DNA of 61,990 nt from a virus: positions 1 through 61,990 of the IMG/VR virus record IMGVR_UViG_3300042868_003570; one strand, given 5' to 3'. The notes beneath the pieces are model-generated. The model was not told where the DNA came from. It saw nothing but the letters and a program-made list of their open reading frames with translations, and searched no databases. Positions 55,453-61,990 of the stretch are shown here, in pieces. The translations under genes and the position numbers were made by a program. Position 1 is the stretch's first letter, and the number at the start of each line of letters is the position of its first letter.

Positions 55453-55728
55453 ATGAGAGCGAGTCGCGGGATGGGGGACATCAACCCCTCCAAAATGCCC
55501 GGTGGAGTCAAGAAGGCTCGCAGGGACGACACCGACTTCACGCAGTACGCTGAAGGCGGCAAGGTCAACGCGGCTGGCAACTACACCAAGCCTGAGTTGC
55601 GCAAGCGCATCTTGTCGCAAGTCAAGGCCGCTGCCACACAAGGCACGGGCGCTGGGCAGTGGAGCGCGAGAAAAGCACAGCTTGTTGCCAAAAAGTACAA
55701 AGCCGCAGGGGGTTCTTACCGTGACTGA
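55453..55728 (+). CDS. Small basic protein, 91 aa, GGK-NYTKPELRKR type
   Basis: ATG 1 nt after the preceding stop. GGVKKARRDDTDFTQYAEGGKVNAAGNYTKPELRKRILSQVKAAATQGTGAGQWSARKAQLVAKKYKAAGGSYRD is a conserved small phage protein; the NYTKPELRKR...GQWSARKAQLLAKKYKAAGG part is the recognisable core. Function unknown; the basic helices suggest nucleic-acid binding. Confidence 0.72.
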   Translation: MRASRGMGDINPSKMPGGVKKARRDDTDFTQYAEGGKVNAAGNYTKPELRKRILSQVKAAATQGTGAGQWSARKAQLVAKKYKAAGGSYRD

Positions 55729-56101
55729 TAGCGCAACACAAAAGCAAACTCAGCAGAGCAGAGAAGCCGACATAGCTAAGTTGGCGCTTGAGTTGAAGAA
55801 ACTCAATGAAGCGCACAAACAGGCGGGAGTTGAACGCCTGTCTAAGTCCGCCAGTAAAGCTGACCGTGAGTTGGCAGATTCGTGGAAAAAAAGTCTTTCC
55901 AGCGGCACAGCAACGATGATTCAGGACAAAGACGGCGCTGGGCGTCGGATTGGTCCAGATGGTCGCCCCATAGGCCCGGAACTTAAAAAAGTTGACGGCG
56001 AGTACAAAACTGAGACCAAGAAAAAAGGCGGCGTTGTATCTGCTTCCAAACGTGCAGACGGCATCGCCCAACGTGGCAAAACTCGCGGTCAAATGAGATG
56101 A
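55721..56101 (+). CDS. Small basic protein, 126 aa, RGKTRGQMR ending
   Basis: GTG 55721 with AGGGGG upstream, overlapping the previous stop by 8 nt. A helical N-terminal half (EADIAKLALELKKLNEAHKQAGVERLSKSASKADRELADSWKK) and a basic end (KKKGGVVSASKRADGIAQRGKTRGQMR). The last 18 residues are repeated in the next gene, part of a local duplication. Confidence 0.6.
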   Translation: MTDSATQKQTQQSREADIAKLALELKKLNEAHKQAGVERLSKSASKADRELADSWKKSLSSGTATMIQDKDGAGRRIGPDGRPIGPELKKVDGEYKTETKKKGGVVSASKRADGIAQRGKTRGQMR

Positions 56102-56106
56102 AAGCC
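56045..56106 (+). repeat. Duplicated segment, copy 1
   Basis: 62 nt covering the SKRADGIAQRGKTRGQMR codons, the stop and the following ATGAAAGCC. It recurs with few differences at 56434-56495. Confidence 0.85.
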
Positions 56107-56107
56107 A

Positions 56108-56147
56108 CCCAAAGTGGCAGCAAAAACGGCGAGGTACAGATAATGGC
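56108..56147 (+). repeat. Deletion-scar repeat, copy A
   Basis: 40 nt from CCCAAAGTGGC to TAATGGC, with one mismatch to 56685-56724. In copy B this is the end of the 77-aa gene and the start of the next. Here the 77-aa gene body is missing and ATGAAAGCC is joined straight to its tail. Confidence 0.85.
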
Positions 56148-56490
56148 TAACGAAGAACTCTTGCCAGAAGGCGAAATGAGCAGCGGGGATGGAGCGCAGC
56201 TTAAAAAAGACATTGCCCGCATGGACAAATTCAACAAAGTTGCCTCCAAAAAAGGAGTCAATAATGTGCCCTTAAAGCTGCGCAAATACGCCCCGGTGTC
56301 GGGGGATTTATCAGACCCCAAGACTATGGCCGCGTATCAAGCCGGTGAGTACATGGCCGGTGCAGGCCGGGGTAAGCAGGGTGGCCCTACGGCCAAGGAA
56401 GTCCAAGGATATAAGGTGGGCGGTACGGTTGCGTCCAAACGCGCAGACGGCATTGCCCAGCGCGGCAAGACTCGCGGTCAAATGAGATGA
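56143..56490 (+). CDS. Small basic protein, 115 aa, RGKTRGQMR ending
   Basis: ATG 56143 (GAGGT upstream) is preferred to 56098, since the extra 15 codons are a frame-shifted scar of a 77-aa-like gene. The product MANEELLPEGEMSSGDGAQLKKDIARMDKFNKVASKKGVNNVPLKLRKYAPVSGDLSD...GGPTAKEVQGYKVGGTVASKRADGIAQRGKTRGQMR shares its last 18 residues with the previous gene. The function is unknown. Confidence 0.6.
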   Translation: MANEELLPEGEMSSGDGAQLKKDIARMDKFNKVASKKGVNNVPLKLRKYAPVSGDLSDPKTMAAYQAGEYMAGAGRGKQGGPTAKEVQGYKVGGTVASKRADGIAQRGKTRGQMR

Positions 56491-56495
56491 AAGCC
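56434..56495 (+). repeat. Duplicated segment, copy 2
   Basis: Second copy of 56045-56106, at the end of the 115-aa gene and the start of the 77-aa gene. Confidence 0.85.
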
Positions 56496-56720
56496 CCGCA
56501 GAAATCGCTCAAGGACTGGGGGGACCAGAAATGGCGCACCAAGTCCGGCAAACCGTCGAGTAAGACGGGGGAGCGGTATCTGCCCGAGGCAGCGATCAAG
56601 TCTTTGAGCCCTGCGGAGTACGCGGCTACCACAAAGGCCAAGCGGGCTGGGAAAGCCGCAGGCAAGCAGTTCGTGAAACAGCCCCCCAAAGTGGCCGCAA
56701 AAACGGCGAGGTACAGATAA
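56487..56720 (+). CDS. Small basic protein, 77 aa
   Basis: Overlaps the previous stop as ATGA. APQKSLKDWGDQKWRTKSGKPSSKTGERYLPEAAIKSLSPAEYAATTKAKRAGKAAGKQFVKQPPKVAAKTARYR is Lys-rich and matches a recurrent small phage protein (KSLxxWxxQxWRTKSGKxSxxTGERYLP). Its start and stop sequences recur at 56098-56147 with the body deleted. The role is unknown, perhaps DNA-binding. Confidence 0.7.
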   Translation: MKAPQKSLKDWGDQKWRTKSGKPSSKTGERYLPEAAIKSLSPAEYAATTKAKRAGKAAGKQFVKQPPKVAAKTARYR

Positions 56721-56724
56721 TGGC
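56685..56724 (+). repeat. Deletion-scar repeat, copy B
   Basis: Intact counterpart of 56108-56147: the 3-prime end of the 77-aa gene, its stop, and the first codons of the next gene (TAATG overlap). Confidence 0.85.
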
Positions 56725-57586
56725 AAACGGCGCAGGCACCCCAGCGGCAACACCCAACCCTTTTGGGCCGCAACAGCAACCCCCATCAACTCCTATGGGC
56801 GGCGGCGCTTCGCCGTTGAACACTGGCGGCGGCATGGGCGGTCAGAACCAAATGGTTGGCACTATGGGCGGCTTTGGCGGCAACCTCGGAACTGCAGGGA
56901 CTCTGGGCGGTCAGCAGAACACCATTGGGACTATGGGCGGCTTTGGTGGCAACCTTGGAACTGCTGGAACTTTGGGCGGGCAGCAGAACAACGTCCCCCA
57001 GTTTGCGCAGAACTACTTGCAAAATCAACAGCCCGCGCTGACCATGATGCCGCAGAATCAGGGACCGTACACAGGGCCTACTGACCCATCGGCGGTGCTT
57101 AATCGGGCGGGCAACATGGGCGGCTTTTTTCAACAGCAGCAGATGGGGCTGCAGCCGCAACAGCAGCAACAGCAACCTCTGCAGCCCCCGCAACAAGTTG
57201 CGCAACCGATACCGCTGCCCCAGCAACAGCCAGACATGTCCACCGCTATTGGTCAGCTCAAGGGGGGCGATCAGTTTGCCGCACAGAACACGATGCGGCA
57301 GCTCGTTGGCTTACCACCGCTGCAGGCCCCGGCCTACAACGCGAACCCCACAATGTCTGACGTTCAGCAGTTGCTGCAGTCGGGCGACAAAGCCAGTGCG
57401 CAAGAGATGATGCAGCGTATGGTGGGCCTGCCTGCCACGGGAGTGCCAAATCAAAGAACGAGCCCAGCCCCAGCAGTCCCACAAGGGATTCAGCGTTTGA
57501 TGCAAGCTCGCCCAACGCTCCCCACAAACGCCATGCAGGGGGCTCGCGTTCCCCCACAGTTTCGTAGGTCTTTTGGACGCAGGTAA
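56720..57586 (+). CDS. Gly/Gln-rich structural protein, 288 aa, with 23-residue repeats
   Basis: ATG overlaps the preceding stop by 1 nt. Residues 48-70 and 71-93 are near-identical 23-residue repeats (TMGGFGGNLGTAGTLGGQQN), coded by a 69-bp tandem repeat. Further on it is Gln/Pro-rich, with MLQQLLQSGDKASAQEMMQRMVGLPATG-like segments found twice (FAAQNTMRQLVGLPPL and ASAQEMMQRMVGLPATG). Likely a flexible virion protein. No family is recognised. Confidence 0.6.
   Translation: MANGAGTPAATPNPFGPQQQPPSTPMGGGASPLNTGGGMGGQNQMVGTMGGFGGNLGTAGTLGGQQNTIGTMGGFGGNLGTAGTLGGQQNNVPQFAQNYLQNQQPALTMMPQNQGPYTGPTDPSAVLNRAGNMGGFFQQQQMGLQPQQQQQQPLQPPQQVAQPIPLPQQQPDMSTAIGQLKGGDQFAAQNTMRQLVGLPPLQAPAYNANPTMSDVQQLLQSGDKASAQEMMQRMVGLPATGVPNQRTSPAPAVPQGIQRLMQARPTLPTNAMQGARVPPQFRRSFGRR
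56861..56998 (+). repeat. Two 69-bp tandem repeats
   Basis: Units 56861-56929 and 56930-56998 differ at scattered, mostly silent bases, so the duplication is older than that at 9466 but still clear. Confidence 0.85.
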
Positions 57587-57592
57587 AAAACA

Positions 57593-58537
57593 ATGGCCAC
57601 CACATCTGGAGCAGCCGGTTTCAACCTCGATCTGACTGAGATCGTCGAGGAGGCGTTCGAGCGCGTGGGCTCAGAGATGCGCACGGGGTACGACCTCAGA
57701 ACAGCGCGTCGCTCCATGAACTTGATGTTTGCCGACTGGGCCAATCGCGGCATCAACATGTGGACCTTCGAGCAGGGCACGATCCCGCTGGTCCAAGGCA
57801 TAAACACATACGCGCTGCCCACCGACACGGTGGACCTGCTCGATCATGTGATCCGCACCCAACCCAACCAGCAGTCCAATCAGGCCGACCTGACCATCAC
57901 GCGTATTAGTGTTTCTACCTACGCCACGATCCCCAACAAGCTAACGCAGGCCCGGCCAATCCAGCTCTGGGTGCAGCGGTTGGATGGCCAAGTCTCCCCC
58001 ACGGGTTACACATTTCAAAGTGCTGACACTGGTGCTCAGACCATCACGCTGTCTTCTACGGCCAACCTGCCCACGTTGGGCTACCTGAACATCGGCACTG
58101 AGACCATCTACTACGGCTGGATCAACAGCGCAACGCAGCTCGGTGGGGTGTTCCGTGCGCAAAATGGCACCAGCCAGACTACCCCCACCGTGGGCACTGC
58201 GGTCTACATCAACAACACGCCTCGGGTCACAGTGTGGCCCACGCCGGACCAGGGCACCGTGGGCAACCCCACATACCAGTTCGTGTACTGGCGTATGCGC
58301 CGTGTGCAGGACGCAGGAGGCGGCGTCAACGTCATGGATGTGCCGTTCCGGTTTATCCCCTGCATGGTGGCAGGGCTGTCGTACTACATGGCGCTCAAGG
58401 TGCCAGGGGCGATGGAGCGGTTGCCGATCCTCAAACAGCAGTATGACGAGGCTTGGGACTTGGCCTCGCAGGAAGACCATGAGAAGGCAGCAGTGCGGTT
58501 TGTGCCGCGCAGACAGTACATCGCCGGGGGGTTCTAA
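57593..58537 (+). CDS. Neck/tail connector protein
   Basis: 314 residues. N-terminal FNLDLTEIVEEAFERVGSEMRTGYDLRTARRSMNLMFADWANRGINMWTFEQGTIPLVQGINTYALPTDTVDLLDHVIRT, a helical adaptor-like start, is followed by a beta insert and a helical end (MVAGLSYYMALKVPGAMERLPILKQQYDEAWDLA). The pattern of helices, YALP-x-D and strands is that of podovirus head-tail connector/gatekeeper proteins. SD is weak (TAAAAAACA). It may form the tail tube top. Confidence 0.7.
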   Translation: MATTSGAAGFNLDLTEIVEEAFERVGSEMRTGYDLRTARRSMNLMFADWANRGINMWTFEQGTIPLVQGINTYALPTDTVDLLDHVIRTQPNQQSNQADLTITRISVSTYATIPNKLTQARPIQLWVQRLDGQVSPTGYTFQSADTGAQTITLSSTANLPTLGYLNIGTETIYYGWINSATQLGGVFRAQNGTSQTTPTVGTAVYINNTPRVTVWPTPDQGTVGNPTYQFVYWRMRRVQDAGGGVNVMDVPFRFIPCMVAGLSYYMALKVPGAMERLPILKQQYDEAWDLASQEDHEKAAVRFVPRRQYIAGGF

Positions 58538-58965
58538 TGCCCAATCGTTTTTCGTCTGGCAAGTTTGCGATTGCGCAGTGTGATCGCTGCGGCTTTCGGT
58601 TCAAGCTCAAGGAGCTGAAGACCTACACGCTCAAGACCAAAAACGTGAACATGCTGGTGTGCACCGTTTGCTGGGACCCCGACCATCCGCAGTTGCAGCT
58701 TGGCATGTATCCGGTGGAAGACCCACAGGCTGTGCGCAACCCAAGGCCCGACACAACGTACCAACTGGGCGGTAACAGCGGGCTGCAGATTGCACCGAAC
58801 AGCGGCACAGACCCAGACGAGGACGGCACGGCTACAGGCGGTAGCCGGGTGTTTCAGTGGGGGTGGAGCCCAGTGGGGGGATCGAGCTTCTTTGACGCGG
58901 CGCTCACCCCAAATAATTTGGTTTTGACCGTGAACCTTGGTACAGTAACAATTGCAACGACATAA
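58537..58965 (+). CDS. Zinc-ribbon virion-module protein, 142 aa
   Basis: Start overlaps the previous stop (TAATG). CDRCGFRF (Cys15, Cys18) and CTVCWDP (about Cys42, Cys45) form a zinc ribbon, then DHPQLQLGMYPVEDPQAVRNPRPDT, a conserved segment of this small phage family. The C-terminal half is Gly/Thr-rich. It probably belongs to the neck. No biochemical role is known. Confidence 0.72.
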   Translation: MPNRFSSGKFAIAQCDRCGFRFKLKELKTYTLKTKNVNMLVCTVCWDPDHPQLQLGMYPVEDPQAVRNPRPDTTYQLGGNSGLQIAPNSGTDPDEDGTATGGSRVFQWGWSPVGGSSFFDAALTPNNLVLTVNLGTVTIATT

Positions 58966-58975
58966 GGAGTCGATC

Positions 58976-59143
58976 ATGATGGACGCAAAAAAAGCAGTAC
59001 ATACGCACGAGAAAGCACTGCACCCCGGCAAGCCCCTGACCAAAATGAAGGCTGGCGGCAAAACCAACAGCGACATGCTGAAGATGGGTCGCAATCTGGC
59101 CAAGGTGGCAAATCAAAAGTCGCCCGGTCGCAAAGGAGCTTGA
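58976..59143 (+). CDS. Small basic protein, 55 aa, AGGKT type
   Basis: ATG 58976 (SD AAGGAG). MMDAKKAVHTHEKALHPGKPLTKMKAGGKTNSDMLKMGRNLAKVANQKSPGRKGA is Lys-rich; it shares the HxHEKxxHPGKPLTKMK-type core with small phage proteins. Probably unstructured. Confidence 0.62.
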   Translation: MMDAKKAVHTHEKALHPGKPLTKMKAGGKTNSDMLKMGRNLAKVANQKSPGRKGA

Positions 59144-59144
59144 T

Positions 59145-59345
59145 ATGGCCACGTACAAACAACCTACAAAAGTAGCGTCGGTTGTGGTGGGCGAGGAGCC
59201 CGCTAAGACAACCATGCGTAAAGCCAATGTGGCTGTGGCCAACACCCGCAGTCAAGACTACCCGCCCATGAAGACCAGCGGCATCAAAATCCGTGGTACG
59301 GGTTGTGCGACCAAAGGCGTGACGGCTAGAGGCCCGATGGCATGA
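59145..59345 (+). CDS. Small basic protein, 66 aa
   Basis: ATG 1 nt after the previous stop (GGAGCTTGATATG). ATYKQPTKVASVVVGEEPAKTTMRKANVAVANTRSQDYPPMKTSGIKIRGTGCATKGVTARGPMA ends with a segment common in phage neck operons (MKTSGIKIRGTGCATKGxxARGPMA). Function unknown. Overlaps the adaptor gene by 4 nt. Confidence 0.68.
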   Translation: MATYKQPTKVASVVVGEEPAKTTMRKANVAVANTRSQDYPPMKTSGIKIRGTGCATKGVTARGPMA

Positions 59346-60019
59346 ACTACGCCGCGTTGTCTGCTGCGATTCAGGATTACACCCAGAACTACGAGCAAGA
59401 GTTCGTGGCGAATATCCCTGTCTTCGTCAAACAGGCGGAGCAGCGCATCTACAACACGGTCCAGTTCCCATCACTGCGCAAAAACGTCACGGGCAATTTC
59501 ACACCCAACAACAAGTATCTGTCGTGCCCGGATGACTTTTTGTCGGTGTACTCAATTGCGGTGGTTGATACCACAGGCGCGTACGAGTACCTGCTCAACA
59601 AGGATGTGAACTTCATCCGGCAGGCGTACCCCACGCCAACAGATACGGGTACCCCCAAGTACTACGCGCTGTTTGGCCCCACATTCAGTGCTAGCACGGA
59701 GCTGTCGTTTATTTTGGGGCCAACCCCGGACCTCAACTACCAAGTTGAGCTGCACTACTTCTTCTATCCAGCATCAATTGTCACGGCCAACAATACATGG
59801 CTGGGTGACAACTTCGACACCGTGTTGCTCTACGGCTCGTTGGTGGAGGCGTACACCTTCATGAAGGGGGAGCAAGACATGATGGCGCTGTACGACGGCA
59901 AGTACAAAGAAGCGCTCATGCAGGCTAAACGTCTGGGCGATGGGCTGGAGCGCAGCGATGCGTACCGCAGCGGGCAGGCGCGTGTCGCGCCCCTGCCGCA
60001 GAATAACGGGGTGCAGTGA
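59342..60019 (+). CDS. SU10-like head-tail adaptor
   Basis: 225 residues, ATGA overlap with the previous gene. LSAAIQDYTQNYEQEFVANIPVFVKQAEQRIYNTVQFPSLRKNVTGNFTPNNKYLSCPDDFLSVYSIAVV and the C-terminal FDTVLLYGSLVEAYTFMKGEQDMMALYDGKYKEALMQAKRLGDG are the recognisable ends of the SU10-type adaptor family of podoviruses. Located downstream of other neck genes. It bridges portal and tail. Confidence 0.85.
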   Translation: MNYAALSAAIQDYTQNYEQEFVANIPVFVKQAEQRIYNTVQFPSLRKNVTGNFTPNNKYLSCPDDFLSVYSIAVVDTTGAYEYLLNKDVNFIRQAYPTPTDTGTPKYYALFGPTFSASTELSFILGPTPDLNYQVELHYFFYPASIVTANNTWLGDNFDTVLLYGSLVEAYTFMKGEQDMMALYDGKYKEALMQAKRLGDGLERSDAYRSGQARVAPLPQNNGVQ

Positions 60020-60441
60020 TGGCCTTTACCGGCAACTACTCCTGCAACACGCTGCGCTCGGGCCTTGTCAACGGCACGATCAACTTCGCCACGGACACGT
60101 TCTACTTGGCGCTGTACACCAACTCGGCAACGCTGGACTCGACAACCACCGAGTACACGACACTTGGCGAGGCCACGGGCGGTAACTACAGCCCCACGGG
60201 CCTGCCCGTCACGGCAACGATCTCCAGCGCGGTTGTGGGTGCAGGCAGCACTACATACGTCAGCTTCTCATCTCCCGCATGGACGGGCGTTATCACGGCT
60301 CGTGGGGCGCTGATCTACACGCCCGGTGCCAATGGGGCTGTCTGCGTGCTGGACTTCGGCTCCGACAAGACCTCGGCCAACACTTTCACTGTGCAGATGC
60401 CTGCAAACACCAGCACATCCGCACTCATCCGTCTCGTTTAA
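60019..60441 (+). CDS. Virion beta protein, 140 aa
   Basis: ATG 60019 overlaps the previous stop (TGATG). AFTGNYSCNTLRSGLVNGTINFATDTFYLALYTNSATLDSTTTEYTT begins a family of small phage virion proteins; the rest is Thr/Val/Gly-rich (SPAWTGVITARGALIYTPGANGAVCVLDFGSDKTS). It is a likely tail-associated or head-fibre protein. Function unknown. Confidence 0.7.
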   Translation: MAFTGNYSCNTLRSGLVNGTINFATDTFYLALYTNSATLDSTTTEYTTLGEATGGNYSPTGLPVTATISSAVVGAGSTTYVSFSSPAWTGVITARGALIYTPGANGAVCVLDFGSDKTSANTFTVQMPANTSTSALIRLV

Positions 60442-60450
60442 GGAGCAACC

Positions 60451-61035
60451 ATGTTGAACGACAAAGCAAAATCCACGGACACCGCTATCGCTGCCGCATC
60501 CGTTGGTGCAACCCCTCAAGCCGCTGCCAAAGCAGGTGGCGTGTTCCATGTTCAGTGCCATGACGCTCAGGGCAACCTGAAGTGGGAAGTCGAGGAGCAC
60601 AACCTCGTGGTCAATGTCGGCTTGCAAGACATGAACACCAAGTACTTCTCGGGCTCTAGCTACACGGCAACGTGGTATCTGGGTTTGTATGGTGCCTCGG
60701 GAACTAACAACCCCGCTGCTGGTGACACGATGGCTTCGCACGCTGGCTGGACTGAGGTTACAGATTACAGCCAAGCAACTCGCCCGCAGGCGGTGTTTGG
60801 CACGGCCACCACGGCTGACCCCTCAGTAATTAGCAACTCGGGCTCCCCGGCTGTGTACACCATCAACGCAACCACAACTGTGGGCGGGGCGTTCCTGACC
60901 AGCAGCAACGTTAAGGTGCCCGGCAACACGGGCACGTTGTTTTCGGCGGTGGACTTCTCAGCTCCTGGGGATCGCGCCGTTGTTGCCAACGACACGGTCA
61001 CAGTGACCTATACCTTCAGCCTTGACGCAGCATAA
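60451..61035 (+). CDS. Virion protein, 194 aa
   Basis: SD AAGGAG. Ala-rich start, then AGGVFHVQCHDAQGNLKWEVEEHNLVVNVGLQDMNTKYFSGSSYTATWYLGLYG, a core shared by phage tail-associated proteins, and a Thr/Val-rich beta end with VTYTFSLDAA. Lies between the 140-aa protein and the SH3-like gene. A tail or fibre-base role is inferred. Confidence 0.7.
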   Translation: MLNDKAKSTDTAIAAASVGATPQAAAKAGGVFHVQCHDAQGNLKWEVEEHNLVVNVGLQDMNTKYFSGSSYTATWYLGLYGASGTNNPAAGDTMASHAGWTEVTDYSQATRPQAVFGTATTADPSVISNSGSPAVYTINATTTVGGAFLTSSNVKVPGNTGTLFSAVDFSAPGDRAVVANDTVTVTYTFSLDAA

Positions 61036-61046
61036 GGAGCCACATC

Positions 61047-61229
61047 ATGGCAACGATGTTTAAAAAAGGTGATGTGGTCAAGGTCAACACCGTGGTCCCA
61101 CACGGCCCGGTCAAGGCTTTGCGCATGGACGAGGATGGCAATGTGTATTGCCTGATTGAGTGGACTGATGTGAACGGTTCAACGCAAGAACGCTGGATTG
61201 ATGAGTCACTGCTGACTTCTGGAGATTGA
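61047..61229 (+). CDS. Small SH3-like protein, 60 aa
   Basis: SD AAGGAGCC. FKKGDVVKVNTVVPHGPVKALRMDEDGNVYCLIEWTDVNGSTQERWIDESLLTSGD matches the DUF2158/YodC-like SH3 barrel pattern (KGDxV...G...V..i..dG.v.c.w.D..G). Position just before the fibre suggests an attachment or assembly role (inference). Confidence 0.75.
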   Translation: MATMFKKGDVVKVNTVVPHGPVKALRMDEDGNVYCLIEWTDVNGSTQERWIDESLLTSGD

Positions 61230-61230
61230 T

Positions 61231-61990
61231 ATGGCATTAGTACTGGCGGATCGCGTACGGGAGACTACAACCACCACAGGCACGGGAACAATCTCGCTGG
61301 GTGGCCCGGTTTCGGGCTTCCAGGGCTTCAGCACGGCCATTGGCAACGCAAACACCACGTACTACACGATTGCTGACGCCGCCACGGGCGCGTGGGAGGT
61401 GGGCCTTGGCACGTACACATCTTCGGGCAGCACACTGGCCCGCACGACCATCCTGTCGTCCAGCAACGCTGGGGCAGCGGTTAACTTCGCCGCAGGCACA
61501 AAAGATGTGTTTGTCACCCAGCCCGCAGAAAGGGCTCTTTACCTGAATGGCGCAGGCACAGGTGTTGACGCCGGGGCGGCAGCGTTTACAGCCAACGGTG
61601 TTGTGTACGCAAGCTCTACAAGTGCGTTGGCTACTGGCTCTGCGCTGACGTTTGATGGGACGAATTTGGGTGTTGGCGGCACTGCTACTGCACTTAGCAC
61701 TTATCGTGGTGCAGAGTTTGCAGGAACAAGCACAACAACTGGCGGCTTCTTGAGAATGCGAAGCAGCAATTCAAGCGTAAACAGCCTTGATTTTTTGGAT
61801 GAAAATGGTAGAGGTATTTTTACAACTACAAATCACCCAATCCGTCTTGGTGTAAACGACACAGAACAAGCCCGCCTTACCGCTGATGGTCTAGAAATCA
61901 AGCAATCCCAACTGATCGGATATTCCTCCTACGCAGGCATCGGCACAAACGGCTTGGCTGTTGCTGGTAATGTGGGGATTGGGACTGCTT
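61231..61990 (+). CDS. Tail fibre 1, N-terminal part (continues at base 1)
   Basis: ATG 61231 (GGAG upstream), no stop before the window end. ALVLADRVRETTTTTGTGTISLGGPVSGFQGFSTAIGNANTTYYTIADAATGAWEVGLGTYTSSGSTLARTTILSSSNAGAAVNFAAGTKDVFVTQPAERA is a common phage fibre N-terminus that attaches to the tail. The last base of the window is the first of a codon that bases 1-2 complete, and the frame is then open to 668 and ends in the S74 chaperone. Together they make a 475-residue fibre. This is the strongest sign of circular permutation. Confidence 0.88.
   Translation, partial: MALVLADRVRETTTTTGTGTISLGGPVSGFQGFSTAIGNANTTYYTIADAATGAWEVGLGTYTSSGSTLARTTILSSSNAGAAVNFAAGTKDVFVTQPAERALYLNGAGTGVDAGAAAFTANGVVYASSTSALATGSALTFDGTNLGVGGTATALSTYRGAEFAGTSTTTGGFLRMRSSNSSVNSLDFLDENGRGIFTTTNHPIRLGVNDTEQARLTADGLEIKQSQLIGYSSYAGIGTNGLAVAGNVGIGTA

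Noticed and set aside
1-61990. tRNA genes
   Set aside because: Scanning for T-loop and anticodon-stem patterns gave no cloverleaf I could support; a dedicated tRNA search would be decisive.

Overview
The window is the genome, or very nearly the whole genome, of a tailed double-stranded DNA bacteriophage (Caudoviricetes). It is most likely a virulent podovirus. It has a large terminase, a portal with a Gln-rich tail, a scaffold, an HK97-type capsid, an SU10-like adaptor, T7/P22-like internal virion proteins and fibres, but no tape-measure/tail-tube/sheath set, no integrase, no phage RNA polymerase and no tRNA that I could recognise. GC content is moderate to high and Shine-Dalgarno (SD) sites are strong AGGAG types, which fits a Gram-negative proteobacterial host. 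The host itself cannot be named from the sequence. The reading frame of the fibre gene that runs off the right end continues, in frame and open, at base 1. This implies a circular or circularly permuted molecule cut inside that gene, giving a 475-residue fibre.

Layout. (A) 1-23678, + strand, late genes: the C-terminal half of fibre 1 with an S74 self-cleaving chaperone, a DUF7936-like protein, a protein made of ten 20-residue repeats, fibre 2 (also S74), a holin and GH108 endolysin, a head/tail structural protein, then an ejection-type set ending in a 3272-residue polyvalent virion protein with an HEVAGH metallopeptidase signature and an LPD38-like C-terminus. (B) 23789-44404, - strand, early and replication genes: PrimPol-DUF927 helicase, HTH protein, SSB-like protein, SNF2-type helicase, two small nucleases (HNH and VRR-NUC), a Cas4-like nuclease, a SprT/ImmA-like peptidase, a family A DNA polymerase, an M20/M28-like peptidase, a Cys/Asp-rich protein, NinX-like and many small unknown genes joined by ATGA overlaps. 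(C) 44405-44808: divergent control region. (D) 44809-61990, + strand: a 22-codon Cys-rich leader ORF, terminase, portal, GroES-like co-chaperonin, scaffold, capsid, terminator, HNH gene, many small basic proteins, neck/adaptor proteins, and the N-terminal half of fibre 1. D continues into A across the ends.

The least explained parts are non-coding: a 79-nt-arm inverted repeat in which matched blocks and equal-length diverged spacers stay in register (42935-43204), five near-identical AGAGAGA/TCTCTCT palindromes in the first 2.2 kb of the early operon, and a 16-bp dyad found three times, twice abutting a candidate -10 box.
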